Shown: in pieces, positions 1 through 9,433 of the stretch
Numbering within the stretch: the first letter of the stretch is position 1
Layout of the letters: each line of letters opens with the position of its first letter
Origin: SZUA-265 sp965651905
GTDB taxonomy: Bacteria > Myxococcota_A > Polyangia > Polyangiales > Polyangiaceae
Direction of reading: 5' to 3'
Assembly: GCA_965651905.1 (NCBI GenBank)
Contig: CBFGUG010000001.1
Coordinates: 124,001-188,000 of the forward strand
DNA: 64,000 nucleotides
Notes under the pieces: generated by a model
What the model was told of the DNA's origin: nothing
What the model saw: only the letters and a program-made list of their open reading frames with translations
Database searches by the model: none
Translations under genes and position numbers: made by a program

Positions 1-152
1 TCGTCTGCGCGCGCCCTCTCGCGCTCGGCGATTCGTCGCGCCAGCTCGCGCGTCGTGTAGCACCCGTTTCTGCACGGGACAGTCGTCCAGGCCCACTACA
101 ACGCCTCGACGGAAACCCAAGGTCAGCCGCGCGCCACGTGTTGAACGCCGTG
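1..152. other. Left edge, no confident gene
   Basis: Several frames are open on both strands but none is convincing. One plus-strand frame runs in from the edge and stops at 158-160, overlapping the ATG at 153, so it could be the end of an upstream gene in the same operon. Minus-strand frames over 1-120 also read like protein but lack a clear start or are broken by stops at 96-98 and 123-125. The true content depends on sequence to the left. Confidence 0.25.
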
Positions 153-623
153 ATGGATGAACACGTTTTCCAAACCCGAGCGGAGCAGCTGCGACTCTCG
201 GCGCGCGCTGAAGTCGCGGACGAGGTGCGCGCGATTCGCGAGCGAACCCATGCGCGAATGTCAGCCCTCCGAGCTAACAACCAGCTGGAACTGGCGGCCG
301 CGCGTGGACGCTCGATGCGCAAGAGCAAGGTTCCGGTCGTGTTGCTGACACTTGCAGGCCTCGGCGCTACCGTCGCCGCAGGCATTCTGTACAGCACACC
401 ACAACTCGAACCCACGGAAGCGAGCGTGCACCCTACTTGGTCTGGTGACTTTTCGGCGGGTGTGGTGCTCACGGGAGCCGTCGCCGAACGTCAAATAGCC
501 AAAGCAGACACTGCTCACTCCAAGTTCACGAAACTCCCCAAGCCACAGCCACAGGGCGAAGGTAGGTCGAGAGCGCCGTGTACGGGCGACGCATTCGACC
601 CGCTCGACGATTGTCTGCGTTGA
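153..623 (+). CDS. Small single-pass membrane protein, unknown function
   Basis: The protein is about 156 aa. A charged, helical N-terminal half (residues ~5-55, rich in Arg, Glu, Ala) precedes one hydrophobic segment (about residues 60-80), followed by a polar tail ending in a short Cys/Asp-rich stretch (CTGDAFDP...DDC). The layout suggests a cytoplasmic helical domain, one membrane anchor and an outward tail. The ATG at 153 is preferred; a GTG at 138 is in frame, and neither has a strong ribosome-binding site. Third-position GC is high, supporting real coding. I do not recognise the family. In related bacteria such small anchored proteins often sit beside protein kinases, but no kinase is visible here. 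Confidence 0.5.
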   Translation: MDEHVFQTRAEQLRLSARAEVADEVRAIRERTHARMSALRANNQLELAAARGRSMRKSKVPVVLLTLAGLGATVAAGILYSTPQLEPTEASVHPTWSGDFSAGVVLTGAVAERQIAKADTAHSKFTKLPKPQPQGEGRSRAPCTGDAFDPLDDCLR

Positions 624-679
624 CGCGAAACGAGCCCGCGCAGACGCGAGTGCGCGAGCTTCCGAGCCCGAGCCCGCGC

Positions 680-2032
680 TCAGAGCTCGGGTGGGCGTTC
701 TGAGATACGACCGCTGGAAATGAAAGCCGCGTAGAGCGCTCGCGTGGCCGACTCGAAGTCGTCGGGAGCCACGCCCACGATGATGTTCAACTCGCTCGCG
801 CCCTGATTGATCACGCGGATGTTGACGCCAGCATCGCTCAACGCTCGGAACACCTTCGCTGCGATACCAACGCTTCGCGCCATGCCCTCACCCACGATCG
901 CAATGAGAGCCAAGTCTTTCTCGACGTCGACACGGTCGGGCTGCAGCACGCGGTTGATCTCGTCAATTACGGCTTCCGTCTGCTCGCCGAGCTCCGTCGC
1001 GTCGACGATGACGTTGATGCCATCGATACTCGACGGACAATGTTCGACACTGATGCCGCGTCGCTCGAACACACCCAGCAGACGATAAGCAAAGCCTATC
1101 TCCTTGTTCATCAGGCTCTTGTCGAGACACACCATGCTGAAACCGCGCTTGCCCGCAATTCCAGCGATCTCCGTGCTCTTCTCGATCTCGGGGCTGAGCT
1201 GAGTGACGATGCGCGTGCCTGGAGCTTCAGGGTCGTTCGTGTTCTTGATGCAGATCGGAATGCCTGCTTGACGTACGGGCAAGATCGCTTCGTCGTGAAA
1301 TACCGCGGCGCCCATGTACGAGAGCTCTCGGATCTCGCGATAGGTGACCTCTAGCATGGGCGCTGGATTCGACACGACTCGCGGATCTGCCATGAGCAGT
1401 CCGGATACATCGGTCCAATTTTCGTAGAGCTCCGCGTTCGCTGCGCGCGCCGCGATTGCCCCAGAAATGTCTGAACCACCGCGAGAAAACGTCTTGATCG
1501 CGCCGTGGGAGTCGCGACCATAAAACCCGGGCATCACGAACAACGCGTCGACGTCGTCGAAGGCCTTGGCCAGCGCGGGATAACTCGCCTCTTCGACGGT
1601 GCCGTTACTCTTGATCGTGACGTACTGGGCAGGATCGATGAACTGGGCGTCGAGTAGTGCGGCGACGAGAATGCCGTTGAAATACTCTCCGCGCGACGCG
1701 ACGTGATCGATGGAAGCGCCACCCCCCAACGCCACGCGGAACTCTTCGAGTTCATCCCCAATGCTCGTACGTAACCCCAGCTCGGACTCGATTTCCAGAA
1801 AACGCTGGCGGATCGTCGCGAAGGGTCCCGAGAAGTCGGTCTTGACCGTCGCCATCTCGTGGCACAGGTACAGCAGATCCGTAATCTTGGGCTCGTCCTT
1901 AGTGCGCTTACCAGGCGCACTGGGCACGACAATCCGACGACGAGGATCGGATGTGATGATTTCAGCGACCTTGCGCAGTTGACGAGCGTCCGCGACGCTC
2001 GTTCCACCGAATTTGCAGACGATACGTGACAT
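680..2032 (-). CDS. lysC: Aspartate kinase (monofunctional)
   Basis: It phosphorylates aspartate to 4-phospho-aspartate, the first step to lysine, threonine, methionine and diaminopimelate. The 450-aa length fits monofunctional aspartokinases of the LysC/aspartokinase III type. The N-terminal amino-acid-kinase domain has the KFGGTSVAD motif at residues 7-15 and SRGGSDISG at about 183-191, next to the usual ELYENWTDVSG substrate segment. The C-terminal ~150 residues read as two ACT domains, which normally bind the feedback inhibitor. The ATG start follows directly into MSRIVCKFGG. The gene stands alone, with a 190-bp gap to the gene on its 5' side, so it is probably transcribed separately. No homoserine dehydrogenase domain is fused. 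Confidence 0.95.
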   Translation of the reverse strand: MSRIVCKFGGTSVADARQLRKVAEIITSDPRRRIVVPSAPGKRTKDEPKITDLLYLCHEMATVKTDFSGPFATIRQRFLEIESELGLRTSIGDELEEFRVALGGGASIDHVASRGEYFNGILVAALLDAQFIDPAQYVTIKSNGTVEEASYPALAKAFDDVDALFVMPGFYGRDSHGAIKTFSRGGSDISGAIAARAANAELYENWTDVSGLLMADPRVVSNPAPMLEVTYREIRELSYMGAAVFHDEAILPVRQAGIPICIKNTNDPEAPGTRIVTQLSPEIEKSTEIAGIAGKRGFSMVCLDKSLMNKEIGFAYRLLGVFERRGISVEHCPSSIDGINVIVDATELGEQTEAVIDEINRVLQPDRVDVEKDLALIAIVGEGMARSVGIAAKVFRALSDAGVNIRVINQGASELNIIVGVAPDDFESATRALYAAFISSGRISERPPEL

Positions 2033-2223
2033 GTCGAAGCTTCGGGGCGAATTGCCCGGGCGCGCGATCTACGCCGCCGCCGGGCGTGTTTCAACCGCGA
2101 ATTGGAAGCGGGCCAGCCCGGCCCGAGTTTTTGGGGCTTCCGCGTCCACGCTGATCCAAACATCAAACACCTGCGTCACCTCGAGCGTGTTGATGCTGCA
2201 ATTTTGGTCAGCGTTCGCGCCCT

Positions 2224-3780
2224 TCAGCGGATCGGTGGGATGCGCTCAGCGCGGTGAACCATCCAACCCGCAGAGTCCCGCTCACTGGAGAACACCTCGA
2301 ACTCGAACACCACTCGTGGTTGCGAATCGTAACTGACCTCCACCACGCGTGCCTGAAATGTGCCACGATCCATGTCTTCACTGGTGTCGTCCCCAACCGC
2401 GGTGAGCGCCCCGTAAGTGATGAGCACGGTCTGCGCGTCCATCTGCAGATCCGCATCACCCACCGCGTAGGAGTACAGCCTGGGCTCATGCTCATACTCC
2501 CACACCTGTTCGATCGCCTTGCGACTCTCGTCGATTCGGTACTCGACAGCTCGGGATGACGATTGTTCGGGCGACAACATCGGACGCCCATCACCTGGAG
2601 TCGCGCGGTAGTTGCCGTTATCGAACAACATCAACCCGCCGTCGGGCGTCAGCTGTGGAGCGTGCGGATGGAAGGGCCATCGAAAGTCCCCCTCCTCAGG
2701 CTCGAGTAGCACGTCAGCAAAACTGGGGCTCCAGCCGTGGTGATTCGCCAAGACCCACTCGAGCTGGCCGCTCTGGCGATCGACCTTGAAGAGTGCATCC
2801 TGATGTCGGCTCGAGACGATCAGTGCCTGGTCGTCATCCGTGGCTATCACTGCGTTTGCATGTGCCCAATCATTCGGAGTACCCAAGATCGGGTGAGTGC
2901 TGAGCGAGTCGTACCCCAGTCGTCCTGTATCGAGAACGTCTACTAGTGGTCGCTTGTATACGATCTCATCCGCGGGATCGATCTCTATGATGAGGTCGTC
3001 GGTGACCGTGGCGCTCCCTCGAAGTCTCGGATTTTCGTAGTCCAGCCGAAAGTTGCTGACCTCGCGTATGCGATGCCCGAGGGTGAACAGCGTCCCGTCG
3101 TCTAGAGGATATACTTCGTGATGATACGCAATGTCGGAACTGCTCACCTCTACACGCCGCGTTTCGTTCCCGAGCAGGTCCATCTCGACGATATCGCCCG
3201 CGTGCAAGAACAACAGATTGCCGCTTTCGAGCATGCGGACATCGGACGCCTCGCCCTTCGCTTCGTAGTACCAAACGAGTTGACCATCCTCGTCGATGAT
3301 CATCAGGAAATCACCCGATAGCCCGACGTTGAAGAGCGTGTGGCCGGGCTCGCCTTGGTCGGTGTCTACGAGTACAGCGATTTCTGGAAAAGCCTTCGGC
3401 AGCCGTGGAGTGTCGAGAGTGAGCGCGCGCCTCACCACCTCGCTCCCAGTCGCCATGTCCGTCAACGTCACTTCGAGATCGTAGCGTCGATTCGGAGCGA
3501 ACCCGACGAGCGGCACGCGCTCGAGGTTCGCGGGCGCGTCGAACTCGAGCGACCAGCTGTCTTCCCCCGACACACGCACCTTCACCCGCGTGTCGACGGC
3601 CGAGTCCAGACGTAGCTCGGCGGCCAGCGGTGTCGTGCCGTTGGGGTCGAGCACTACCTCTACAGGCCCTGGCGGCTCTTCTCCGCAACTCAGCAACGAC
3701 CCCAGCACCAACACACAGCTGCCCCGCCAGAGAAATGCGGGCATTCGTCGGCGAATGGCGGCAACGGGTGAAGTCGTCAT
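2224..3780 (-). CDS. Arylsulfotransferase (ASST)-like lipoprotein
   Basis: The protein is about 518 aa. A lipoprotein signal (hydrophobic core ending in LLSC) gives a predicted lipid-modified Cys, followed by a beta-rich sandwich-like N-terminal region and a large beta-propeller-type domain. Phrases such as WYYEAKGEASDVRMLESGN, NDWAHANAV and WPFHPHAPQ resemble the arylsulfotransferase family (bacterial AssT and its many lipoprotein relatives), where several His residues are catalytic or structural. Whether this member transfers sulfate is unknown. The ATG at 3780 follows a GGAGGG; an upstream in-frame ATG at 3870 would overlap the preceding gene and place 30 extra residues before the signal. 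It lies 79 bp behind the DUF4340 gene and is probably the last gene of the ABC operon. Confidence 0.72.
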   Translation of the reverse strand: MTTSPVAAIRRRMPAFLWRGSCVLVLGSLLSCGEEPPGPVEVVLDPNGTTPLAAELRLDSAVDTRVKVRVSGEDSWSLEFDAPANLERVPLVGFAPNRRYDLEVTLTDMATGSEVVRRALTLDTPRLPKAFPEIAVLVDTDQGEPGHTLFNVGLSGDFLMIIDEDGQLVWYYEAKGEASDVRMLESGNLLFLHAGDIVEMDLLGNETRRVEVSSSDIAYHHEVYPLDDGTLFTLGHRIREVSNFRLDYENPRLRGSATVTDDLIIEIDPADEIVYKRPLVDVLDTGRLGYDSLSTHPILGTPNDWAHANAVIATDDDQALIVSSRHQDALFKVDRQSGQLEWVLANHHGWSPSFADVLLEPEEGDFRWPFHPHAPQLTPDGGLMLFDNGNYRATPGDGRPMLSPEQSSSRAVEYRIDESRKAIEQVWEYEHEPRLYSYAVGDADLQMDAQTVLITYGALTAVGDDTSEDMDRGTFQARVVEVSYDSQPRVVFEFEVFSSERDSAGWMVHRAERIPPIR

Positions 3781-3859
3781 CGCCCTCCAGACTTCTCGCG
3801 TATCGAGTGCGAGCCAGAAAAACGTGCTCCCAGCCGTGCGCGTTCCATGAACGTGCAGC

Positions 3860-6067
3860 CTACAACACATCGAGCACGCGGGAGACGAGCTGCCTCGGAA
3901 TCGCGTACGTCACCCGCCCTCCGACCAGTCGAGCGAGGTAAACACTCGACCCTCGGTAACTGTCGCCCACCCCCACCTGCCAGTGTCGCTGGACTAGTTC
4001 GCCGTCACGCTCGAACGAGTACTTCACGTCCAGTAGCGGCTCGGCAAAATCGATGCCTCTGATCGCATCGAAACTGATCGCGGCTTCGGGTCGCACTAGG
4101 GCAAGCGCGTCCAACAACGCTCGAACGTCCGACGGCGAGAGTCCACTCTCGGAACGCGCCACAAATTCACGACCCACGCGTTCCAGTTCGATCGACGCGT
4201 TCCCTGTGTTGACGACGATCTGAGTCGCGGTGTCGGGATCGAGAGTGAACCCAGAGCGATCGAGGATCAGCATGGTCAGTGTGTCCACGACGCTGCGGGA
4301 GATCAGAAATACTCCCGCATCTCCGTCTGCCTTTGCGTAGTAGCCGCGGGGAGCGCGGTTACCTACACTGACTCCAAGCACCTTGCCCTCTGCAGTGTGT
4401 AGCTCGAACCGCAAGTGCGGGGTGGCCAAGCCGAAACTCCCGTCGTCACTCGACGAGACCCATCGGAGTGCCTCGAGCTGCCGCACTGCCTCGATCCACT
4501 CGACCGCCAAGCTCGAGTCGACACGAACGTCTCTAGGTTGGTCGAGACGAAACGTGGCGGGGCTCGGCTGAACGAGCAGCCAACGAACGCCAGCATGTTC
4601 CACGGCCAAGCTCGCGACGTCACGCGCCGCCAGGTCGACGAGGCTCCGCTTTTTCAGCAGCAAGCCGTCCGCTTCGAACCCTCGCAATGCTTCGGTCGTA
4701 AACCGCAGCACCGCTCCATCGACCTGCCGACGCACGAACACACTTCCGTCCGCCCGCGGCACACCAATTTGAAGCACCTCTGCGGTAGGATCGTCTTCGG
4801 CGCCCGCCTGCATGAGCGTCACCGTTCGCGCGGGCGCGTCGAGCCCCAGCTCGGCGAGCGACGGCTGCTCGACCAACTTGCCTCGCAACTCCAACGCGTC
4901 TCCAAATCGCTGTTCGACCAGTTCGGACTCGACTTCGGCATTTTCGGGAGACAGCATCGAAAATCCATCGCCTCGTCGCGCCAACTCGAGTCGCTGCTCG
5001 CCTTGGGTGATCGACAACCGTTCGATCTCGTCGAAACGCATCTGGAACAATTGATGATCGACGAGCCACTCGGGCTGGCGGAAAATCTGAGGCACCTGCG
5101 TTCGTTTGACACAAGCCGCCGTGGGACGCGGCGCCGCTCGAACGGCGATCACCAGCTCTGGGTCGTCTGGGCACGTCCCACCGATGGTGATCACTGCAGG
5201 ATCACGCGAGTCGATCCGAGGCGTCAGCTCCAACCGCAACATCTCTTGCTGCGCGGCTGCCTGGACTGTTTGCGCGGAGTCGACGTCCAAAAAGCGCTCG
5301 GCCACGACACGCGAAAACTCCGCGAGTAGCTGTTCGAGCGAAACGCGGGCAACCCGCGCGTCACCAAAGCTCCCCGAGAACCGAAACTCGTCGCGCTCGC
5401 CGCGGACCAGTCGCACGACACTTTCTCCGACGTTCGCCTGAATCGACGCTAAGGCGGACCCCGCGTACGGAATGATCTGGCGGATCCGAAGGTCGTCCGG
5501 ATCTGGCGTCAGATCCGCCGCCGTACTCTCGCTGACGACATAGACGCCCTTGTTGGGCACGCCTTCTCCAGCTACTTCGACGTAGCGTGCCCCCTGCGGC
5601 GCAGGCGCTTCACTTCCAACCCGCAATCGATAGCTGAGCGCTCCTTGTTCGATACCCAATACCGCCTCAGGTTCATCCAAGCCGAAGCCCACACGATCCA
5701 CCGCCGTGGGTTCTACCTCGCGCAGCCACTTGGCGAACTGCGCGGCGCGTAGCAGCCCGTCGAGGGTCGCCTCCTCAGCATCACCCTGAAGTGGTTCGGT
5801 GAGCTTCCAACGACTCTCTTCCTCGTGGGGCGCGACAATGTGTTCCACGCGCCAACGCTGCCCGCCCTGCTCGACGGTGATCGCCGTCACTTGCTCACGA
5901 TCGAGCTGAGTCACGAGGTGTCTGGCGCGCGTCAACTGTTCACCGCTCGTGACCCAACGAGTCGTGACGATCACGAGCACACTGAGTGAGAGTGCGAACA
6001 TCAGCAGCACGACGTCGAGCCAATGAGCCCGAAGCTGCTGGGAAGTCGGCGACGCGAGCCGCCTCAT
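3860..6067 (-). CDS. DUF4340-domain protein of a Gld-like ABC operon
   Basis: The protein is 735 aa. An N-terminal membrane segment (about residues 16-38, WLDVVLLMFALSLSVLVIV) precedes a large beta-rich exported region with repeated units of the DUF4340 type (for example 'ITVEQGGQRWRVE', then 'LSITQGEQRLELARRGDGF', and later ones). DUF4340 proteins are usually encoded directly after GldG-like proteins in bacterial ABC clusters, as here. The ATG at 6067 overlaps the TGA of the preceding gene (ATGA), indicating translational coupling; a longer reading from 6130 would run inside that gene. The molecular role is unknown; a periplasmic or surface partner of the transporter is inferred from position only. 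Confidence 0.82.
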   Translation of the reverse strand: MRRLASPTSQQLRAHWLDVVLLMFALSLSVLVIVTTRWVTSGEQLTRARHLVTQLDREQVTAITVEQGGQRWRVEHIVAPHEEESRWKLTEPLQGDAEEATLDGLLRAAQFAKWLREVEPTAVDRVGFGLDEPEAVLGIEQGALSYRLRVGSEAPAPQGARYVEVAGEGVPNKGVYVVSESTAADLTPDPDDLRIRQIIPYAGSALASIQANVGESVVRLVRGERDEFRFSGSFGDARVARVSLEQLLAEFSRVVAERFLDVDSAQTVQAAAQQEMLRLELTPRIDSRDPAVITIGGTCPDDPELVIAVRAAPRPTAACVKRTQVPQIFRQPEWLVDHQLFQMRFDEIERLSITQGEQRLELARRGDGFSMLSPENAEVESELVEQRFGDALELRGKLVEQPSLAELGLDAPARTVTLMQAGAEDDPTAEVLQIGVPRADGSVFVRRQVDGAVLRFTTEALRGFEADGLLLKKRSLVDLAARDVASLAVEHAGVRWLLVQPSPATFRLDQPRDVRVDSSLAVEWIEAVRQLEALRWVSSSDDGSFGLATPHLRFELHTAEGKVLGVSVGNRAPRGYYAKADGDAGVFLISRSVVDTLTMLILDRSGFTLDPDTATQIVVNTGNASIELERVGREFVARSESGLSPSDVRALLDALALVRPEAAISFDAIRGIDFAEPLLDVKYSFERDGELVQRHWQVGVGDSYRGSSVYLARLVGGRVTYAIPRQLVSRVLDVL

Positions 6068-7590
6068 TTGGACTCCTTCGCTGCGCCTTCGGTATCCGTG
6101 GGCGCTTCGTCTTCTTTGCGCCGTCGCCACATGACGACCCCACCCAACATGACGACCGAAAGGGGGACGTACAGCAAAACGTAGCGACGAACGTCGTCCA
6201 TCGACTGCTGTGTGAGAAATAGCCCCGCTGGTTGTTTACGTTTCTCTGGCACGCTCACCAAGGCCGGCTGGGAAAGCAGCCAGCTCGTCGCGCTCTCGAC
6301 GAAGCGCCGGGTACCTACCATCGAAGGCTCGAGCCACGAACTGGACCAAAGCGGGCTGGCACTGGCGAGTACGACGAGCCGCGCTGGCCGCGTCGAGTCT
6401 GCGCGCCGATGAGCCGGTAACTCGAGAGCCGCAGCCAGGATCTCGGAACTCTCTTGGGCGGCAGGGATGTCGAGCGGCGCCCCTTCACTCAAGCGCTGAA
6501 AACTAGCGATCGCTATCGAGCGTTCACTCGACTTCAGGAGAGGCTGCGCAGTGCTCGACTCGCTCAACGACAGCGCCTGAGTCAGCTGCACGACGACGCG
6601 CATTCGAACGCTGTCCCCCACGACCAGGCTGCGCGTAATAGGGTGCGCTTGTGGCTCCGCCAGAAAGACTTCACCACCAAACCCGACGGGCAACGCCACC
6701 TGCTCATCGCGCTCGAACACGAGGCGTGGCTTGAAGTGAATGCCATGCGGAGCCAAGAGCGGTTCGAGCGCAGGATCCTGGATACCTGCAGTTTCGTTCA
6801 CCAGCGGCCCAACGGCGAGCAGTAGGCTTCCTCCGCCCTCCAAGTGACTCTGGAGCGCGCTCGACGCGGCTTGCGAGAACGGCACGAGCGGTCCGACGAC
6901 TGCCACGCCATCACAGTCGCGTAGCGCTGACTTCGGATCAGCCCTGGCCAAATCGGCCTCTCGAACGTCGTAGTTGCTGCGCTGCAACCGAGAACGGAAC
7001 TCGGCCAAACCTTGTGGCCCACCTGCTTTGATCGATAGCTCTTGATGACCCTGGGTGAAGCACATCAGTTGCTTGTCGCGCCCCAGCAGGTTGACGATAC
7101 CTTCCGTGAGCACCGCTTCGAGGCGCGGACGCGCCTGCCCGTCCTCGTCATCGAACACGATGATGTCGTCGGTGGTGATGTACCAACGCTTCTCCGCACG
7201 CGCGACCACGATGCTGGCATCCGTGGCGAGGCGTCCATCGACAGTCTTCCCCTCGAAGATGCCATACTCGCGTTGCAGCGCGACGAACTCGGCCGGATCT
7301 CGATCGGGATCGACGGTACGTACGTGGATCTGCGCGCTTCGAGCGCGGTAGGCGTCGAGCAGTGTAAGTACGCTCGAGTACAGCGGGTCACTGCGACTGA
7401 GAAAGATGACGACCTCGATGGGTTCGCTGAGTCCGTCGAGCGTCTCGAGTGTGACGTCGGAAAGCGTGTAGAGACCGTCGCTAGTCGTGTCCCAGCGCTG
7501 GAAGAAACGGCTACCGAGCACGTTCACCTGGACGAAGATCACGGCGGCGGCGATTGCCCCGACGTACGTCAGCCAGCGGCCGCTGCTCAT
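6064..7590 (-). CDS. GldG-like ABC transporter auxiliary protein
   Basis: The protein is 508 aa. It has one N-terminal transmembrane helix (about residues 8-28), a long exported domain of the GldG/ABC-2 auxiliary type, and one C-terminal helix (YVLLYVPLSVVMLGGVVMW) with a short charged tail. The motif 'RWDTTSDGLYTLSDVTLETL' just after the first helix is typical of this family. In Bacteroidota, GldA-GldF-GldG form an ABC transporter needed for gliding; related sets occur in many phyla with unknown substrates. The ATG at 7590 overlaps the TGA of the permease gene (TGATG). A longer open frame to 8289 only reads through the permease in the wrong frame. Confidence 0.85.
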   Translation of the reverse strand: MSSGRWLTYVGAIAAAVIFVQVNVLGSRFFQRWDTTSDGLYTLSDVTLETLDGLSEPIEVVIFLSRSDPLYSSVLTLLDAYRARSAQIHVRTVDPDRDPAEFVALQREYGIFEGKTVDGRLATDASIVVARAEKRWYITTDDIIVFDDEDGQARPRLEAVLTEGIVNLLGRDKQLMCFTQGHQELSIKAGGPQGLAEFRSRLQRSNYDVREADLARADPKSALRDCDGVAVVGPLVPFSQAASSALQSHLEGGGSLLLAVGPLVNETAGIQDPALEPLLAPHGIHFKPRLVFERDEQVALPVGFGGEVFLAEPQAHPITRSLVVGDSVRMRVVVQLTQALSLSESSTAQPLLKSSERSIAIASFQRLSEGAPLDIPAAQESSEILAAALELPAHRRADSTRPARLVVLASASPLWSSSWLEPSMVGTRRFVESATSWLLSQPALVSVPEKRKQPAGLFLTQQSMDDVRRYVLLYVPLSVVMLGGVVMWRRRKEDEAPTDTEGAAKESK

Positions 7591-8333
7591 CAGCGGATCC
7601 TCCACGAGTCGACGACGCGGGCACACAGAAATAGCGACAGTGCCACCAGCGACACATCGAACACCACCCGGCGACTGTCGATGAGCCCGCGAGAGAAGTC
7701 GTCGAGCTGGCTGATGACGGAAACGTGGCGGCAGATTTCGAGCATCCAGCCAGGATCGAACACGCGCTCCCCGATGCCCAAGATGAGTAGTCCGAACAGC
7801 GTGAGTGTCGTGAGCAACATGGCGATGAGTTGGCTCTTGGTCAGCGCGCTCATCAAGGTGCCGACAGCGAGGTAACTCGCCCCGATCAGCAACACCCCTA
7901 GGTAACTGGCCGCGACTACGGGCCAGTCGACCACCCCCGTCTCGCGCAGGATCACGACGTACATCGTCGTGGGCAGCCACATCGCCGCATAGGTGAGCAA
8001 CGTTGCGCTGAACTTCGCCAGCACCACGGCCGCCGCCGAGACAGGCGCGGTCATCAAGGTTTCGATGGTACCGCTGCGACGCTCCTCGGCAAAGCTGCGC
8101 ATGGACAGCGCAGGACAGATCAACAACAAGGAGACAGGAACGAAAAACGAAGCGAAGTATCCCTGAACGGGTCCATGATCGAGGGACACGTCCGCGTGCT
8201 GGCTGTAGTGGTCGACGAGCAACATGAAACTCGTACCTTGCAGCGTCAAGAACACGAACAACAACACCCACGCCAGCGGACTCACCCACAGGCTGAGAAG
8301 TTCACGCCGCGTCACCGCGAAAAATCCGCTCAT
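7590..8333 (-). CDS. ABC-2 type permease, GldF-like
   Basis: The protein is 247 aa with about six hydrophobic segments, beginning MSGFFAVTRRELLSLWVSPLAW and including 'LLICPALSMRSFAEERRSGTIETLMTAP', the cytoplasmic coupling helix region typical of ABC-2 permeases (SF-AEERR-GT-E-L). It would form the membrane channel for the ATPase encoded just before it (22-bp gap) and couples translationally to the GldG-like gene after it. The substrate cannot be read from sequence. Length fits the half-size permeases of GldF/NosY type. Confidence 0.9.
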   Translation of the reverse strand: MSGFFAVTRRELLSLWVSPLAWVLLFVFLTLQGTSFMLLVDHYSQHADVSLDHGPVQGYFASFFVPVSLLLICPALSMRSFAEERRSGTIETLMTAPVSAAAVVLAKFSATLLTYAAMWLPTTMYVVILRETGVVDWPVVAASYLGVLLIGASYLAVGTLMSALTKSQLIAMLLTTLTLFGLLILGIGERVFDPGWMLEICRHVSVISQLDDFSRGLIDSRRVVFDVSLVALSLFLCARVVDSWRIR

Positions 8334-8355
8334 CGTCGGGCTCCCACGCTCATGC

Positions 8356-9276
8356 TCAGCTCCGACTCTGCGTCAACTGGGCGAATACTTGCTCTAGCTT
8401 CACACTGCCCAAGTTGGCCTCGGCAACACGAAAACCCGCGGCTCCCAATTGCGCTATCAGACTCTCCATGCTGTTGCGCCCCGCGGGAAGACTCACTCGC
8501 CAGTTCTCGTACTCTGAGTCGACCGACTCCCGCTCTACGATCTGCGACTCGATGTCGTCTGGAACAGCTCGCTCCGATCGACGGACGGTCACCACGCCCT
8601 CACGAACACTCACCCGCGAGCGCAACTCGGCCAGCGTCCCCTGACCGACGAGCTTGCCCTCGTGGATGACTAGCGCGCGATCACACACTGCCTCGACCTC
8701 CGCCAAGATGTGCGTCGAAAGCAGCACGGTGTGCTCCTGCGCGAGTTGTCGCACGACGTCACGCACTTCACGAATCTGGTTCGGGTCGAGCCCCGACGTG
8801 GGTTCGTCGAGAATGAGCAGGGGCGGAGACGCAAGCAGCGCGTCAGCCAGTCCGAGACGCTGACGGTATCCCTTCGAGAGCTGTCCAATCAGCGAACTTC
8901 GCCGATGGGTCAATCCCGACAGTTCCATGGCGCGCTCTATCGCCTTACCTCGGTGACTTCGGCCGACCCGCTTCAGCTCCGCGCGAAAGTCCAGATACTC
9001 ACGCACGCGCAACTCGGGATACACTGGGCAGTCCTCTGGCATGTAGCCCAACTTTTCGCGGGCAGACATGGGTTCTCGCACGACATCGTGCCCCGCCACG
9101 GACACGCGCCCGCTACTCGGCCCCAAGAAGCCCGCGATCATGCGTAGCGTCGTGGTCTTCCCGGCACCATTTGGCCCCAGGAACCCAACCACTTCGCCCT
9201 TGCCTACTGAGAAGGAGAGGTCGGAAACCGCGCGACGCGATCCGTAGATTTTGGTGAGCCCGTCCACCTCGATCAT
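8356..9276 (-). CDS. ABC transporter ATP-binding protein, GldA-like
   Basis: The protein is 306 aa. Walker A is GPNGAGKTTT (residues 34-43), the signature is LSKGYRQR (133-140), Walker B is LLILDEPTSGLD (153-164), and the switch His is in 'LLSTHILAEVE'. A C-terminal ~80-residue extension is the type seen in ABC-2 transporter ATPases such as GldA and CcmA/DrrA. It is the first gene of a five-gene minus-strand operon (9276 to 2224) and is divergent from the desaturase gene, so the 157-bp gap upstream must hold both promoters. Confidence 0.93.
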   Translation of the reverse strand: MIEVDGLTKIYGSRRAVSDLSFSVGKGEVVGFLGPNGAGKTTTLRMIAGFLGPSSGRVSVAGHDVVREPMSAREKLGYMPEDCPVYPELRVREYLDFRAELKRVGRSHRGKAIERAMELSGLTHRRSSLIGQLSKGYRQRLGLADALLASPPLLILDEPTSGLDPNQIREVRDVVRQLAQEHTVLLSTHILAEVEAVCDRALVIHEGKLVGQGTLAELRSRVSVREGVVTVRRSERAVPDDIESQIVERESVDSEYENWRVSLPAGRNSMESLIAQLGAAGFRVAEANLGSVKLEQVFAQLTQSRS

Positions 9277-9313
9277 GACGCCCTCGGGGCCATAGCATGC
9301 GGTCGCACGCTGG

Positions 9314-9331
9314 CCAACGGAATGCCGTTGG
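9314..9331. promoter_or_regulatory. Inverted repeat in divergent intergenic region
   Basis: A perfect 7-bp inverted repeat (CCAACGG-AATG-CCGTTGG) lies 38 bp before the ABC operon start and about 100 bp before the desaturase start. It could be a repressor site acting on one or both divergent genes, or an RNA hairpin. There is no direct evidence for either. Confidence 0.35.
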
Positions 9332-9433
9332 AGATGGCTCCTAGCGTCGGGTGTGCGAAGCCGCGCACCCCTACAAACAATGACTCGGACATGACGAAGC
9401 TATGACGCGCGGGGCGCTATATCAGTAGCTGCA

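Noticed and set aside
7042..7875. Long open frame on the plus strand opposite the GldG/GldF genes
   Set aside because: It is the shadow of strongly coding minus-strand genes. Its protein is Arg/His-rich without recognisable domains and it has no ribosome-binding site.
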